Positions 1 to 9,231 of a DNA stretch of 64,000 nt are shown here, piece after piece (within the stretch, counting starts at the first letter, position 1; each line of letters opens with the position of its first letter). Made by a program: the position numbers and the translations under genes. This stretch comes from Muricomes sp049840515. GTDB taxonomy: Bacteria > Bacillota > Clostridia > Lachnospirales > Lachnospiraceae. The notes beneath the pieces are model-generated. The model was not told the DNA's origin, did not search any database, and saw only the letters and a program-made list of their open reading frames with translations. The DNA is taken from positions 817,704-881,703 of the forward strand of contig JASGKW010000009.1 in assembly GCA_049840515.1 (NCBI GenBank), given 5' to 3'.

Positions 1-453
1 GAGGTGCGCAGTTTGGCAGGAAAATGTTCCGAGGCAGCAAAGCATACGACAGAACTCATTGAAAGTACGGTCCTTGCGGTGGAAAATGGAATGAAGCAAA
101 CCGAGGCAACTGCTGAATCTTTGGGGGCGGTTGTGGAAAAAGCCGCAGCGGTGGACAAAACCATCCAGCAGATTGCTCAAGCGTCCGAAGAACAATCTCA
201 GGCAATCACACAGCTCACAGCCGGTGTTGAACAGATTTCCGCAGTTGTTCAGACCAACTCTGCCACTGCGGAGGAAAGCGCTGCTGCAAGCGAAGAACTG
301 AGCGGACAGGCTCAGATGCTGAAAAATCTTGTAGAAGGTTTTGAGTTAAAAGATGTTGGTGCCCCAGCAGGTGCTGTTTTAGCACCTGAAGTCAATAAAA
401 AAGAAAAAGGCGCTTCCTTGACAGATTCTGGGAGGTCTATGGGAAAATATTGA
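1..453 (+). CDS. Methyl-accepting chemotaxis protein, C-terminal part
   Basis: Only the last ~150 residues are in the window; the frame is open to base 1, so the GTG at 4 is not a real start. The visible part is the end of a chemoreceptor signalling domain: a long helix starting EVRSLAGK, then the Ala/Glu/Ser-rich return helix of the coiled-coil hairpin (QIAQASEEQSQAI, SATAEESAAASEELS). Such proteins pass ligand binding to CheA/CheW at the membrane. The hairpin tip that binds CheA/CheW and any sensor domain lie upstream of the window. A short charged tail follows, without a recognisable CheR pentapeptide. The next gene, a diguanylate cyclase, starts within about 30 bases, so the two may be co-transcribed. 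Confidence 0.9.
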   Translation, partial: EVRSLAGKCSEAAKHTTELIESTVLAVENGMKQTEATAESLGAVVEKAAAVDKTIQQIAQASEEQSQAITQLTAGVEQISAVVQTNSATAEESAAASEELSGQAQMLKNLVEGFELKDVGAPAGAVLAPEVNKKEKGASLTDSGRSMGKY

Positions 454-479
454 TTTGCACTATGGAGGCAAGGGAAAGT

Positions 480-1634
480 ATGGACAACGAAAATATAAAC
501 ACCTTTATTCGGGTTGTTCAGGAAGAGCACAAGAAGATTGATGAGCGGTGGCTGAGACTGCACCACAAAACCATTGTCTATGCGGCTCTGGTGGGCTTAC
601 TGATTGAGAGCATTTTTGCTACCGCGCTGTTTTATACAGATATCAATATAGAGTTGGGGTTTGCAGAGTATCTGATAAGATATATTCTACTGCCTGTTCT
701 GCTGAATACAGGTTGGATTCTTTTCAGCATATGGTCTATGCACAATCCCCGCCTGACCTCGCAGGCGAAGGCGTATATGATTTCCATCGCCTTGATTGGG
801 ATTTGCTTTGTCTTTTACTCTGCACACTATAATTATGACATTGGCATTCTGTTTTTTGCCCCTGTCCTGTTTACGGTCATTTACGGCAATTATCAAATGG
901 CAGCCGCAGTTGCGGCCATGAGTCTTTTTGCCAAGATTATCTCGGATTTGTGCGTAACATGGAATACCGGAAAGATTCATCCTTTCACTGACAGTTCCAC
1001 AATCATAGGTTTTATTGTTTCCACGCTGATTCTAATATTGTTTTATGCCATCAGTATGGTTATCATCTATTTCCAGAGAGAAAAAGATAACGCGGTCATA
1101 CAAAAAGAGATAGAACGGTATGAAATGCAGCAGCAACTGCTCACCGACGACCTCACAAAAATCCCCAATCGGGGTGCGCTCAGGGTCGCCTTTGATGAAA
1201 TGGAGGCGGATACCTCTGATATTTTATACTATTTTGCAATGGCGGATTTGGATAACTTCAAAACACTCAACGACACTTTGGGACATGAAAAGGGGGATCA
1301 GTGCCTTGAGGAAGTAGGCAGAATCCTCATGGGAGCCCGCACAGAAGGTGTCACTCCCTTTCGCTTTGCGGGTGATGAATTTTGCATACTGTTTAAAAAT
1401 AAGACGTTGGAAGAATCGCTTCATATCCTGCAAAATATTCAAGACAAACTCAGACAAGAGATGCTTAGTACCTTTGGGATTCCTGTGACCATCAGCATTG
1501 GTGTTGCCAGATATTCCAGAGACATGACGGCAACCCAGCTTCTGCAGAAGGCAGACACGGCATTATACCAATCTAAAGAGAGAAAAGATATAATCTCAAT
1601 CAGCGAAGAGGTAACTGTAAGAGATGCCTGTTAG
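480..1634 (+). CDS. Membrane diguanylate cyclase (GGDEF domain)
   Basis: An N-terminal block of about six hydrophobic segments (roughly residues 30-200) is followed by a short coiled linker and a C-terminal GGDEF domain that makes c-di-GMP from two GTP. The domain begins LTDDLTKIPNR, has the metal-binding DLDNFKTLND stretch, and carries AGDEF as its active-site loop, a common active variant of GGDEF. No RxxD inhibitory site is evident just before the loop. I chose the ATG at 480 because GGAGG at 464-468 is well placed; an in-frame TTG at 450 and ATG at 462 are alternatives. It sits between a chemoreceptor gene and a GGDEF-EAL gene 14 bases downstream, so this is a small c-di-GMP cluster. The membrane part was not assigned to a named sensor family. 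Confidence 0.88.
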   Translation: MDNENINTFIRVVQEEHKKIDERWLRLHHKTIVYAALVGLLIESIFATALFYTDINIELGFAEYLIRYILLPVLLNTGWILFSIWSMHNPRLTSQAKAYMISIALIGICFVFYSAHYNYDIGILFFAPVLFTVIYGNYQMAAAVAAMSLFAKIISDLCVTWNTGKIHPFTDSSTIIGFIVSTLILILFYAISMVIIYFQREKDNAVIQKEIERYEMQQQLLTDDLTKIPNRGALRVAFDEMEADTSDILYYFAMADLDNFKTLNDTLGHEKGDQCLEEVGRILMGARTEGVTPFRFAGDEFCILFKNKTLEESLHILQNIQDKLRQEMLSTFGIPVTISIGVARYSRDMTATQLLQKADTALYQSKERKDIISISEEVTVRDAC

Positions 1635-1648
1635 GGAGGTTTATTACT

Positions 1649-4600
1649 ATGCAAATTTCATTGATATTTTCTTTGCTGTTCTTTTTGGCATTTATTACGT
1701 ATCTTTTCTTTGGAATCTATACATTGCGCATGAATTCCGAGACAGAAGCTGAATCGGATTTTTTTTGCTATATGCTTATCTCTATGTTTTTGGTCTCTGG
1801 GATTTTCAATCTCAACCTCCGCAGCCACATGGGAAATATCCTTTTTGTGGAGACGGATTTCAGCAATCGGATGGGGAACCATATACAGCCTGATGCTGCA
1901 TTATTTTCTGCTGCTTACGGCAAATCGAAATGCCCAGAAACAACAGGCATTTTACGCCTTTTTGTATGTGCCCGCTATTCTTTCGGTCTATGTTTTTGCG
2001 GTATCCACGGATATTAGTGCTGTCCAATATCATCTGGTAAAAACCAGACTTGGCTGGGCCAGTATGTCTGTAGATAGTGTATGGTCTGCTTTTTTTAATA
2101 TCTATTATGTTGGATATGTGCTGGCTTGTCTGATTATTATTTTGAGATGGAAAAAGCGGAATAGAAAAAATCAGAATATACGCAGGCAGTCAGCTATTTT
2201 CTTAATCACCTTGATTGTAACGACGATTCTTGGAAGTTTTACTGATGTGGTTTTAAGCACGTTATATGGACCTGTTTTGCCCCAGTTGGCCCCTATATTC
2301 AACCTGTTACCTATCTTGGCAATCTACTATTCTATGAAACGCTATAAACTGATGGCAAACCCTGCACAAAAAGATAAAATTAATGTGCTGAATGACAAAA
2401 CATATCGGAAGATGCAATATTATCTTGGCATTAGCTATTTAATAGGGGGTGTGTCAAGCGCATTAGCCTGTTATTTTCCCAATTTGGTGAATAACAGAGA
2501 GAGCATGCGGACCATGTTTTATGGGGGAGTGACAATTTTCCTGATAGGCTTGGGGATTTTGTCAGCCCAATTAATCAGAAACCAGAAGATTAAAGAAGCG
2601 GTGATACTAATTATAATGCTGTGCAGTATTCCTGTAATTACACTGCAATTTGTCGAGTACGCCAGCATAACAGTTTGGGTATTCCCTCTGGTCCTAATTA
2701 TGGCTTCACTGGTATTCAATTCTCGGAAATATATAGCTTCACTGACAACAGTGGCAGTTGTCACCCAAATTCTTGTATGGATTCACGCGCCAAAGGGGAC
2801 CGTGCATATTGATGAGTTCGATTACTTTCTGCGGATTAGTATTATTCTTTTAACTTTTGTGGTAGGGTCTTTTGTCAATAGGACCTACATCAGCAAAATG
2901 GAAGAGAACATCTACCAGGCAAATTTTCAAAGACTTGTCTCGGAAATTTCCTCTGATTTTGTAAATATTAATCAAATCAACATGAATAAAAAGATTTCTG
3001 TTCTCCTAAGTAAGATGGGACGCTTTTTTCTGGTAGATCGTGCATATATCTTCCTGGTGAATGAGCAAAAAAATATTATGACTCGTACATATGAATGGGT
3101 CGATGAGAAAATCCCCTCAGGAACTGAAAATATGAAAGACATTTCAATGGATGAGATACCCCGGTGGATAGAAGGGCTGTCCACTAAAAAATTGGTGTAC
3201 ATAGAAGATGTGGTCTCCGTGCCAGAAGATGCTTTTGAAGAAAAAGAATTGCTTATAAAACAAGGAGTTCAATCAATACTTGCAATTCCAATTGAGCAGG
3301 AAGGCAGTATGCTTGGGTTCATAGGGTTGGATTCTGTTACTTCAACAAAGAAATGGTCTGTCTACCACATTGAATTACTTAGAATATTATCTCATCTGGT
3401 GGCGGATGGGTTACTGCGGGTTACTTCGGAAAAAGTCATTGAAAACATGGCATATTATGATCATTTGACAGAACTTCCAAACCGCACATTATTTTCTGAA
3501 CGTTTGTCTCAGGCCATTCATCTTGCAAAAGAAAACAAGCGATTTGTGGGTGTCATATTTTTGGATCTGGATGGTTTCAAAATGGTCAATGATACGATGG
3601 GCCACAATGGCGGAGATGAGCTCTTGAAAGAAATTTCAAAAAGAATTTCATCCCGTTTGCGCAAGTCCGATACTGTTGCACGCTTTGGTGGAGATGAGTT
3701 TTTAGTTTTGATTAATAATCTGAATGATGAAAAGGATATTATTAAGATTACGGACGTCATTATGACAACTTTCGGACAGCCCTTTTCGGTATACGGGCAG
3801 CAATTCCGTGTGACAGCAAGTGCAGGAGTGGCGATGTACCCTGTCGATGGAGAAACTACAGAATCCTTAATAAAGAACGCTGATATCGCAATGTACATGG
3901 CAAAGGAAAAAGGGAAAAATCAATATGTGCAATGTACAAGCAATATGAGGGAAGAAGTAAAGAAAAACGTGAAGCTGTCAAATGATCTTTATGGAGCGCA
4001 GGAAAGAAATGAGCTGATTCTTTATTACCAGCCCCAGATTAATATATACACAGGCAAAATTGTTGGTTTGGAGGCCCTTTTGAGGTGGAATCACCCGAAA
4101 TTTGGAATGATTTTGCCAAATGATTTTATTTCGCTCTCAGAGATAAATGGAACAATTAATAAAATAGGGAAATGGGTGCTTGAGACAGCAATCAATCAAA
4201 ATAAAAAATGGCAGGACAATGGATTTCCAGCGGTACGAATGGCTGTAAATCTCTCAGCAATGCAATTACATAGCCCGGCACTTATAGGTACAATAGAGTC
4301 GATTTTGAAAAAGTCGGGTTTAGACCCCAAATATCTTGAACTGGAGATTACGGAAAGTGCTGCGACAGAAGATTCATCCCATATAACGGATGTCTTAAAT
4401 CAGCTCAAACAATTTGGCATATCAATTTCCATTGACGACTTTGGGACAGGGTATTCATCCCTTAGCCGTATTAAGGCGCTTCCAATCGACCGAATTAAAA
4501 TTGATATGCAGTTTGTTCAAGGAATTGAAGGCAGCGAAAAAGACCAGGCAATCACAAAAATAATTATTAACCTGGCTAAAAGTTTAAATCTTGAAGTTTT

Positions 4601-4748
4601 AGCTGAAGGTGTGGAGAGTGCATCTCAGCTGGATTTTCTGAATCAGAAAATGTGCGACGAGGTACAGGGATATTACTATTATAAACCGATGCCGGCAGAA
4701 GAAATTGGGGAGCTATTCCGTAAAATAAACCTTAAAAACGAAATATAG
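1649..4748 (+). CDS. Membrane GGDEF-EAL protein with GAF domain; frame broken at a T8 run
   Basis: The ATG at 1649 has GGGAGG nine bases upstream. The first frame fails after ~38 codons at eight consecutive T (1759-1766). Removing one T gives a continuous ~1030-residue protein through conserved LWRRISAIGWG. Order: a membrane region resembling the N-terminal 7TM module of some histidine kinases, a second multi-span membrane block, a GAF-like domain (around residues 400-560), GGDEF with an intact RFGGDEF loop, and EAL with GLEALLRW, DDFGTGYSS and EGVE motifs. Both c-di-GMP synthesis and hydrolysis residues are present, so which activity dominates cannot be read from sequence. The break may be a sequencing error, a slippage-tolerant tract or a phase switch. 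A strong terminator follows. Confidence 0.85.
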
Positions 4749-4788
4749 AAAACTGTTTGATATAATTTTTTTCATCCATTCAGTCTGA

Positions 4789-4813
4789 GAGGGCGGTTAC
4801 CGCCCTCTTTTTT
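4789..4813 (+). terminator. Rho-independent terminator after the GGDEF-EAL gene
   Basis: A perfect 7-bp GC-rich stem, GAGGGCG / CGCCCTC, with a four-base loop is followed by six T. It lies 40 bases after the stop of the upstream gene and overlaps the stop codon of the convergent gene. Confidence 0.85.
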
Positions 4814-5402
4814 ATATCAGTTGTATATAGACTGCCGGACTTTGAGGAGGAATACTGGCTGTTTGAATATTGGCGTGAATGACTTTCACCATGTCTCCGG
4901 TATAAAGGGCGTCCAGGGTTACCGGAGTTCCTGTTTTATCTCTTATTTGGGTTGAAGGAGACAGTGTAAATATTATTTCATTGTTGGTGTTATCGGGGTC
5001 TTTTGTGTAAAGAAAACTATTGCCAATGTCTGTCATGATAACTTCGTGATTTACAACTCTCAAAGTACAGGGGGAATCCGTCTGCACTATAATTAAAAAA
5101 GCATTTGACTGAGGCGGAATGCTCCGGGTCATAACCGGAGAAAAAATAGAAGATATCCATACACCTTTATGAATATCACATATACATATGCGTGCACCGG
5201 ATGAGTCCATAAGGACGGTGTTACTGTTTATATTCAATCTTAGAAGTTCAACAAAAGTCACCTCATCCGATTCGCCTACCGTATAAGAAATCAATAAGTG
5301 GCTGCTTTCACCAAATAGAGTGACGACATTTTCTACAAGGGCATTTTTCACTACCAGAACACTGCCAAGTTGAGTTATTGTACCCCTGCTATTATTGTTC
5401 AT
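4812..5402 (-). CDS. Hypothetical protein with two SIPPQS repeats
   Basis: 196 residues, no signal peptide and no membrane segment. The start is supported by GAGGT upstream of the ATG. It contains two diverged copies of a roughly 90-residue beta-rich unit. Each copy ends in a similar signature: TRSIPPQSNAFLIIV near residue 105 and TASIPPQSPAVYIQL at the C-terminus. The second copy also has the pattern TxIxDxxGxPVTLxxLxxGDxVKV, which recalls small secreted domains common in Clostridia, but I cannot name the family. It is convergent with the GGDEF-EAL gene. The gene is likely real because codon use is normal and the repeat is internally consistent. Function unknown. Confidence 0.6.
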   Translation of the reverse strand: MNNNSRGTITQLGSVLVVKNALVENVVTLFGESSHLLISYTVGESDEVTFVELLRLNINSNTVLMDSSGARICICDIHKGVWISSIFSPVMTRSIPPQSNAFLIIVQTDSPCTLRVVNHEVIMTDIGNSFLYTKDPDNTNNEIIFTLSPSTQIRDKTGTPVTLDALYTGDMVKVIHANIQTASIPPQSPAVYIQLI

Positions 5403-5523
5403 ATTTTAACCTCTGATATTTAGATATTCTCATCTTATTATATGGAATATTTCTGAAATGTTTCTCTTTCACAAGAGCAAAGGGTGTGGATGGCAGCGCA
5501 CTGTGGGGCAGTTTTTTGAACAC

Positions 5524-5686
5524 ACTCAGTAGTTACCAAATCTTTATAAGGTGCTCTTTCATCCAGGACCCCTGCACTTTGAAGAATATCCTGCAGCAGA
5601 GCAAAGCTGTTCTTTTCAAATACAAGATTATCTTTCCAGGTATCCTGATTATAGTATCTTGTCACAATCTTTGTAATCGTATTGAG
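5524..5686 (-). pseudogene. Decayed 3' fragment of a substrate-binding protein gene
   Basis: These 163 bases match 6778-6940 with five mismatches. Read on the minus strand they encode about 54 residues (ITKIVTRYYNQDTWKDN ... YKDLVTTE) of the NMT1/SsuA-type binding protein whose larger remains lie at 6755-7546. There is no start, no signal peptide and no upstream homology, so this is a remnant. The copies are direct repeats 1,254 bases apart and enclose the lipoprotein gene at 5966-6595. Confidence 0.85.
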
Positions 5687-5965
5687 AACAGTAAAAGAGT
5701 GATTCGCATTTTGTGAATTGGCATATATATAGCGAGTCCTGTTGTGAAAAAAAGGCGGAGGTGGTAAAATAAGGAAAATATTTAGGGAGAAGTTTCTTTT
5801 TAATATTGATAATATTTTGATATACTTTTGCGCCAAAATTACAGTGGACAACTACTATATTATGTTCATTCCTTACCCAGCTGTGGGGAAGATTGTTATT
5901 TGATGTAATGCCTATTGGTTTTACATATATGTGGATTTCAGTACGGAAGAAAAGAGGAAAAACAA
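5687..5965. other. Intergenic stretch with no supported gene
   Basis: AT-rich sequence between the pseudogene fragment and the lipoprotein gene. Several short hydrophobic frames exist, but none has a ribosome site together with plausible composition. It presumably holds the promoter for the gene at 5966; no convincing -35/-10 pair was identified. Confidence 0.5.
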
Positions 5966-6595
5966 ATGAAAAAGAAAATATTAGCAACTATTTTAGCGGC
6001 AATGTTGGCACTATCATTTACAGCATGCGGTAATGACTCGAAAGAAGAAAAAGAGAAAGCTAAACAGGAAGCCCAAGAAGTCGATTCGCAGGCAAAAGAA
6101 TTGGAATCTCTCGTTAATAGTTCGCTATCCGATGGAATGGCGAAGATAGAAGAATATGGATTCAAAGCAACTTATTTGAATTTAAGCAATAAGGATATAA
6201 CAGATATAATTTCCCCTTTAGACTCTGAGGCTGCCAGATTATATACAATTACGGATGTTAGTGCCTTAGGTTATGACAAAACTGTTAAAGTTCATATTGC
6301 ATCCGAATCTGATATGAAAGCAATACAAGAAGAGAACGCTCTTAAAGAAAAACTGGAAACCGAATCCGCATGGACTGCCGTAAAACAATATGGTGAATCA
6401 AAATATCCCTACGGCTTTGATTTGCATTACTTAAAGGGAAATATTGTCCAAAAAGCATCCAATGAAAAAACATGGTTTTTAAGGGCTGATTGTGTTATCA
6501 CTAATGAATATGGTGCTGATGTGGAAATGGTTTGTGAGGCTTATGTAACTGGTACAACTGATGCACCACAGGTAATTGACTTTGGGATTTATTAA
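5966..6595 (+). CDS. Putative lipoprotein, unknown function
   Basis: 209 residues. The start ATG is preceded by AAGAGGAAA. An N-terminal lipoprotein signal (MKKKILATILAAMLALSFTAC) ends in a Cys at position 21, predicting acylation and anchoring on the outer face of the membrane. A charged, coiled-coil-like Lys/Glu stretch follows (roughly residues 25-55). The remaining ~140 residues form a mixed alpha/beta domain with an internal conserved-looking WTAVKQYGESKYPYGFD segment. No family recognised. It sits alone between two direct repeats derived from a binding-protein gene, suggesting it was caught in a local duplication. Confidence 0.7.
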   Translation: MKKKILATILAAMLALSFTACGNDSKEEKEKAKQEAQEVDSQAKELESLVNSSLSDGMAKIEEYGFKATYLNLSNKDITDIISPLDSEAARLYTITDVSALGYDKTVKVHIASESDMKAIQEENALKEKLETESAWTAVKQYGESKYPYGFDLHYLKGNIVQKASNEKTWFLRADCVITNEYGADVEMVCEAYVTGTTDAPQVIDFGIY

Positions 6596-6715
6596 AGCAA
6601 TAGTTGAAATATTGGTGGATTAAGTATTCCTTATAAAGAAGAATATTTGAAAGAAAATTTTAAAGTGAAGTTGTTCTTTCCCGCAGAGGGATAGAACATT
6701 GAAGGAATATCAGGG

Positions 6716-6742
6716 AAAAGGAGCCCACATATGCAGCTCCTT
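6716..6742 (-). terminator. Terminator downstream of the broken binding-protein gene
   Basis: Minus-strand hairpin AAGGAGC / GCTCCTT with an 11-base loop followed by TTTT, 13 bases beyond the stop codon at 6755. Confidence 0.65.
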
Positions 6743-6754
6743 CGGTCACAGTCA

Positions 6755-7546
6755 TTATTTAGCGGCCTTTTCTGCAAACTCAGTAGTTACCAAATCTTTA
6801 TAAGGTGCTCTTTCGTCCAGGACCCCTGCACTTTGAAGAATATCCTGCAGCAGATTAAAGCTGTTCTCTTCAAATACAAGATTATCTTTCCAGGTATCCT
6901 GATTATAGTATCTTGTCACAATCTTTGTAATCGTATCGAGATTTGTTTCCGGGAATTGAGGTTCAATCGTCTTTGCAATTTCTTCCGGGGTGTGGGACTG
7001 AACATAATCCATTCCCTTTTGAAGAGCGTTTACAAAGCTCTGTATAACATCGGGGTTTTCATTGATAAAACTCTGTTTTGCACTGTATGCGGTGTATGGA
7101 ACATAGCCGCTGTCCTCGCCAAGGGAAGCCACAACATACCCTTTGTCTTCAGATTCCAGAGTAGTAGCGCCGGGCTCAAATTCAATGGTGAAATCTCCCT
7201 GCCCCTCCGCAAATGCGGCAGCGGTAGAACCAAAATCAATATTCTGGTTAATCTCTAAGTCTGTAGCCGGATTAATTCCATTTTTCTGCAGGATATACTC
7301 AAATACCATCTCAGGCATTCCGCCCTTTCTTCCGCCAAGAACAGTACTGCCTTTGATATCATCCCATGAAAAATCAGGCATCTTTTCTCTTGCCACCAAA
7401 AAGTTGCCTGCGCGCTGTGTCAGTTGAGCAAAATTGACAACGTAGTCATTTGCACCTTCACTGTAAGTATAAATAGATGCCTCAGAACCCATAAAACCAA
7501 TGTCTGCCTCGCCGGAGAGAAGGGCGGTCATGGTTTTATCAGCCCC
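6755..7546 (-). pseudogene. ABC transporter substrate-binding protein (NMT1/SsuA type), C-terminal part
   Basis: From GADKTMTALLSGEADIGF onward this is the body of a periplasmic-binding-protein-like lipoprotein of the NMT1/THI5/SsuA group, the extracytoplasmic receptor of ABC importers for thiamine precursors, sulfonates and related compounds. Its N-terminus, with the lipobox, lies 5.3 kb away at 12829-13094 on the same strand. A serine-recombinase element separates them. Joining at the shared GGGGC yields 350 codons in frame with continuous homology (LVCGLGAD + KTMTALL). Upstream of the junction the frame runs into element sequence and is not meaningful. No permease or ATPase gene is adjacent, so the substrate cannot be inferred. 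As it stands the gene cannot make a normal exported receptor. Confidence 0.88.
6778..6940. repeat. 163-bp direct repeat, copy B (copy A at 5524-5686)
   Basis: 158 of 163 bases are identical to 5524-5686. It lies inside the C-terminal coding part of the binding-protein gene. The other copy is the pseudogene fragment. Confidence 0.9.
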
Positions 7547-7571
7547 AAATGGAACGCACAAGTTAGTACAA
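7542..7571. repeat. Left attachment site (attL-like)
   Basis: The shared pentamer (GCCCC on the plus strand, 7542-7546) is followed, 11 bases further in, by the arm ACAAGTTAGTACAA. This arm is the inverted counterpart of the one at the right end (13 of 14 bases). The layout matches half of a serine-integrase attP next to half of attB. The exact crossover dinucleotide cannot be fixed. Confidence 0.7.
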
Positions 7572-7577
7572 GATGGA

Positions 7578-8969
7578 TTATAAGAAATCCACCTTGCTGA
7601 TTTGGCTGTTAGCTGTAAGGAATATCTGGTTGAGTGTAGACTGCCAGAAGGAGCGTTTATTTTCAGGAGTGAGTTTAGAATAGATTTCCCTGAAATTGCT
7701 TTGTAAGAGATTCTCCACATAACTGTAGTCCTGCTGCGGGACTTTCTGGACCACAGACATTTCCTCCAACTCTTTTTCTAAGTTTGAATACTCTCTGTTA
7801 TAATATTCCCATTCAATACGTTCTTTTTGAAAAAGTAAATTCAGTCTTTTCATTTCACGTTTTATTTTTTCGGGATCTCTTAAATCGGTATTTTTTTTGG
7901 TATTCATTTTAACATTGGAATTGCGGATTTTAAAGTCATAAAATAATTGTTCCAGGTTTTCGATGAGATAGGATTCTATCAGGTTTTGACTCACACGGCG
8001 CCGATGCGTACATATGTGGTCTATGTAGGTTCTGTTGCAGCGATAGTAGGTGTAACTTTTCTTAGCACCGGTTTTATGGTTGATGATGGAAGAGACACCT
8101 GTGCCGCACAAAAGCTGATTACAAACAGGGCAGTGTATCAGGCTGGAAAAATAGTATATTCTTCCAGAGGGTGTCTTTTTAACATTTTTCTTTGAAATCT
8201 GTAATATTTCATCCCTCTCTTCCCTGGTTAAATAGGCGGGGCAATAGGGGATGCCCCTGTATGTGCCTATATAGAATTCACTTTCCAGCATGGTCCGCAT
8301 CATGGAGTATGAAAAGTTAGGGTCGTGGTTCTTTTGGATATAACGAAGGGTTTCAGATTTACTGTGGGTAGTTTTTAGGTATCTGTAAAAATCATTTACC
8401 ATCTGTTCCTCATCAGGGTTTTTGACCATCTTTTTTACGCCGTCTACAAGGCCGACTTTGTATCCCCGCGGCATATTAGAATCTCCAAAGATAACCTTTC
8501 CCTGTCTGATGGATGCTTCATTTACAAACTTGATACGCTCTGAGGTGGTATCAACCTCATTTTGTCCGATAGAAAGAACTACATTGAGCTGTAATCTGCC
8601 ATCCCGGGTTTCCATGTTAATGCCAGGCTCAGAAGCAGATATCCAGCGTACGCCATGAGCATCAAGCACATCCTGGACTTTATAGAAATCTGAAAGGTTG
8701 CGAAACCACCTGTCAATCCTCCAAAATAAAATAATATCAATCTTATCCCTTTGAACATCCTGCAATAGAGTATGTATTGCCTTACGCTTTTTCAGTTCTT
8801 TACGGGCAGTTTTGCCCTCGTCGGAATAAATGCCGGCTACAACCATATTGTGATTCTTGGCATAGCTGGTCAGATACTCCTTTTGTGCTTCCAGAGATTT
8901 ACCATGTATCATCTGCTCTGTAGTTGAAACACGAATATATATGGCACACCTTAAAATCTTTTCGGACAT
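7578..8969 (-). CDS. Large serine recombinase (site-specific integrase)
   Basis: 463 residues. It has an N-terminal resolvase domain with AIYIRVS, where the Ser near residue 15 is the expected nucleophile, and the Arg-rich RIDRWFRN region. The DNA-binding Recombinase domain runs from about residue 160 to 260 (PRGYKVG). A zinc ribbon with CPVCNQLLCG and a later YRCN plus HICTHRR follows, then a long coiled coil (residues ~370-420). It catalyses integration and excision between attB/attP or attL/attR. All domains look complete. The ATG at 8969 has GGAG upstream on the minus strand. The gene's 3' end abuts the left attachment site, usual for such elements. No directionality factor was recognised; the 35-codon ORF at 11121 is the only small candidate. 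Confidence 0.93.
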   Translation of the reverse strand: MSEKILRCAIYIRVSTTEQMIHGKSLEAQKEYLTSYAKNHNMVVAGIYSDEGKTARKELKKRKAIHTLLQDVQRDKIDIILFWRIDRWFRNLSDFYKVQDVLDAHGVRWISASEPGINMETRDGRLQLNVVLSIGQNEVDTTSERIKFVNEASIRQGKVIFGDSNMPRGYKVGLVDGVKKMVKNPDEEQMVNDFYRYLKTTHSKSETLRYIQKNHDPNFSYSMMRTMLESEFYIGTYRGIPYCPAYLTREERDEILQISKKNVKKTPSGRIYYFSSLIHCPVCNQLLCGTGVSSIINHKTGAKKSYTYYRCNRTYIDHICTHRRRVSQNLIESYLIENLEQLFYDFKIRNSNVKMNTKKNTDLRDPEKIKREMKRLNLLFQKERIEWEYYNREYSNLEKELEEMSVVQKVPQQDYSYVENLLQSNFREIYSKLTPENKRSFWQSTLNQIFLTANSQISKVDFL

Positions 8970-9133
8970 TACATAACTCCTTATTTGAATTATCTTAAAC
9001 TAAATATTAAGATTAGTGATATTACATCCTATTATAATAATATTATGAAAAGTCGGGATATTACATTATTTTTGATTTAGCCTGCGCCTCATTATAAAAT
9101 GTGGAATGAATCCCATTTTGTCAGGCTGTAAAT

Positions 9134-9162
9134 TTGACAACAGGGACTTAATCTGTTAGGAT
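9134..9162 (+). promoter_or_regulatory. Sigma-A-type promoter for the DUF368 gene
   Basis: TTGACA at 9134-9139, 17-base spacer, TAGGAT at 9157-9162; the start codon is at 9232. A near-consensus match. Confidence 0.7.
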
Positions 9163-9231
9163 GATAAGGCAAAATTGCGTAATATGCTATTAAGTATTGA
9201 AGTTTGACGGAAAAAAGGAGATATATAAGTT

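Noticed and set aside
5438..5851. A 137-codon gene on the minus strand around the binding-protein fragment
   Set aside because: Only ~54 codons have homology; the flanks are random, with no signal peptide or ribosome site.
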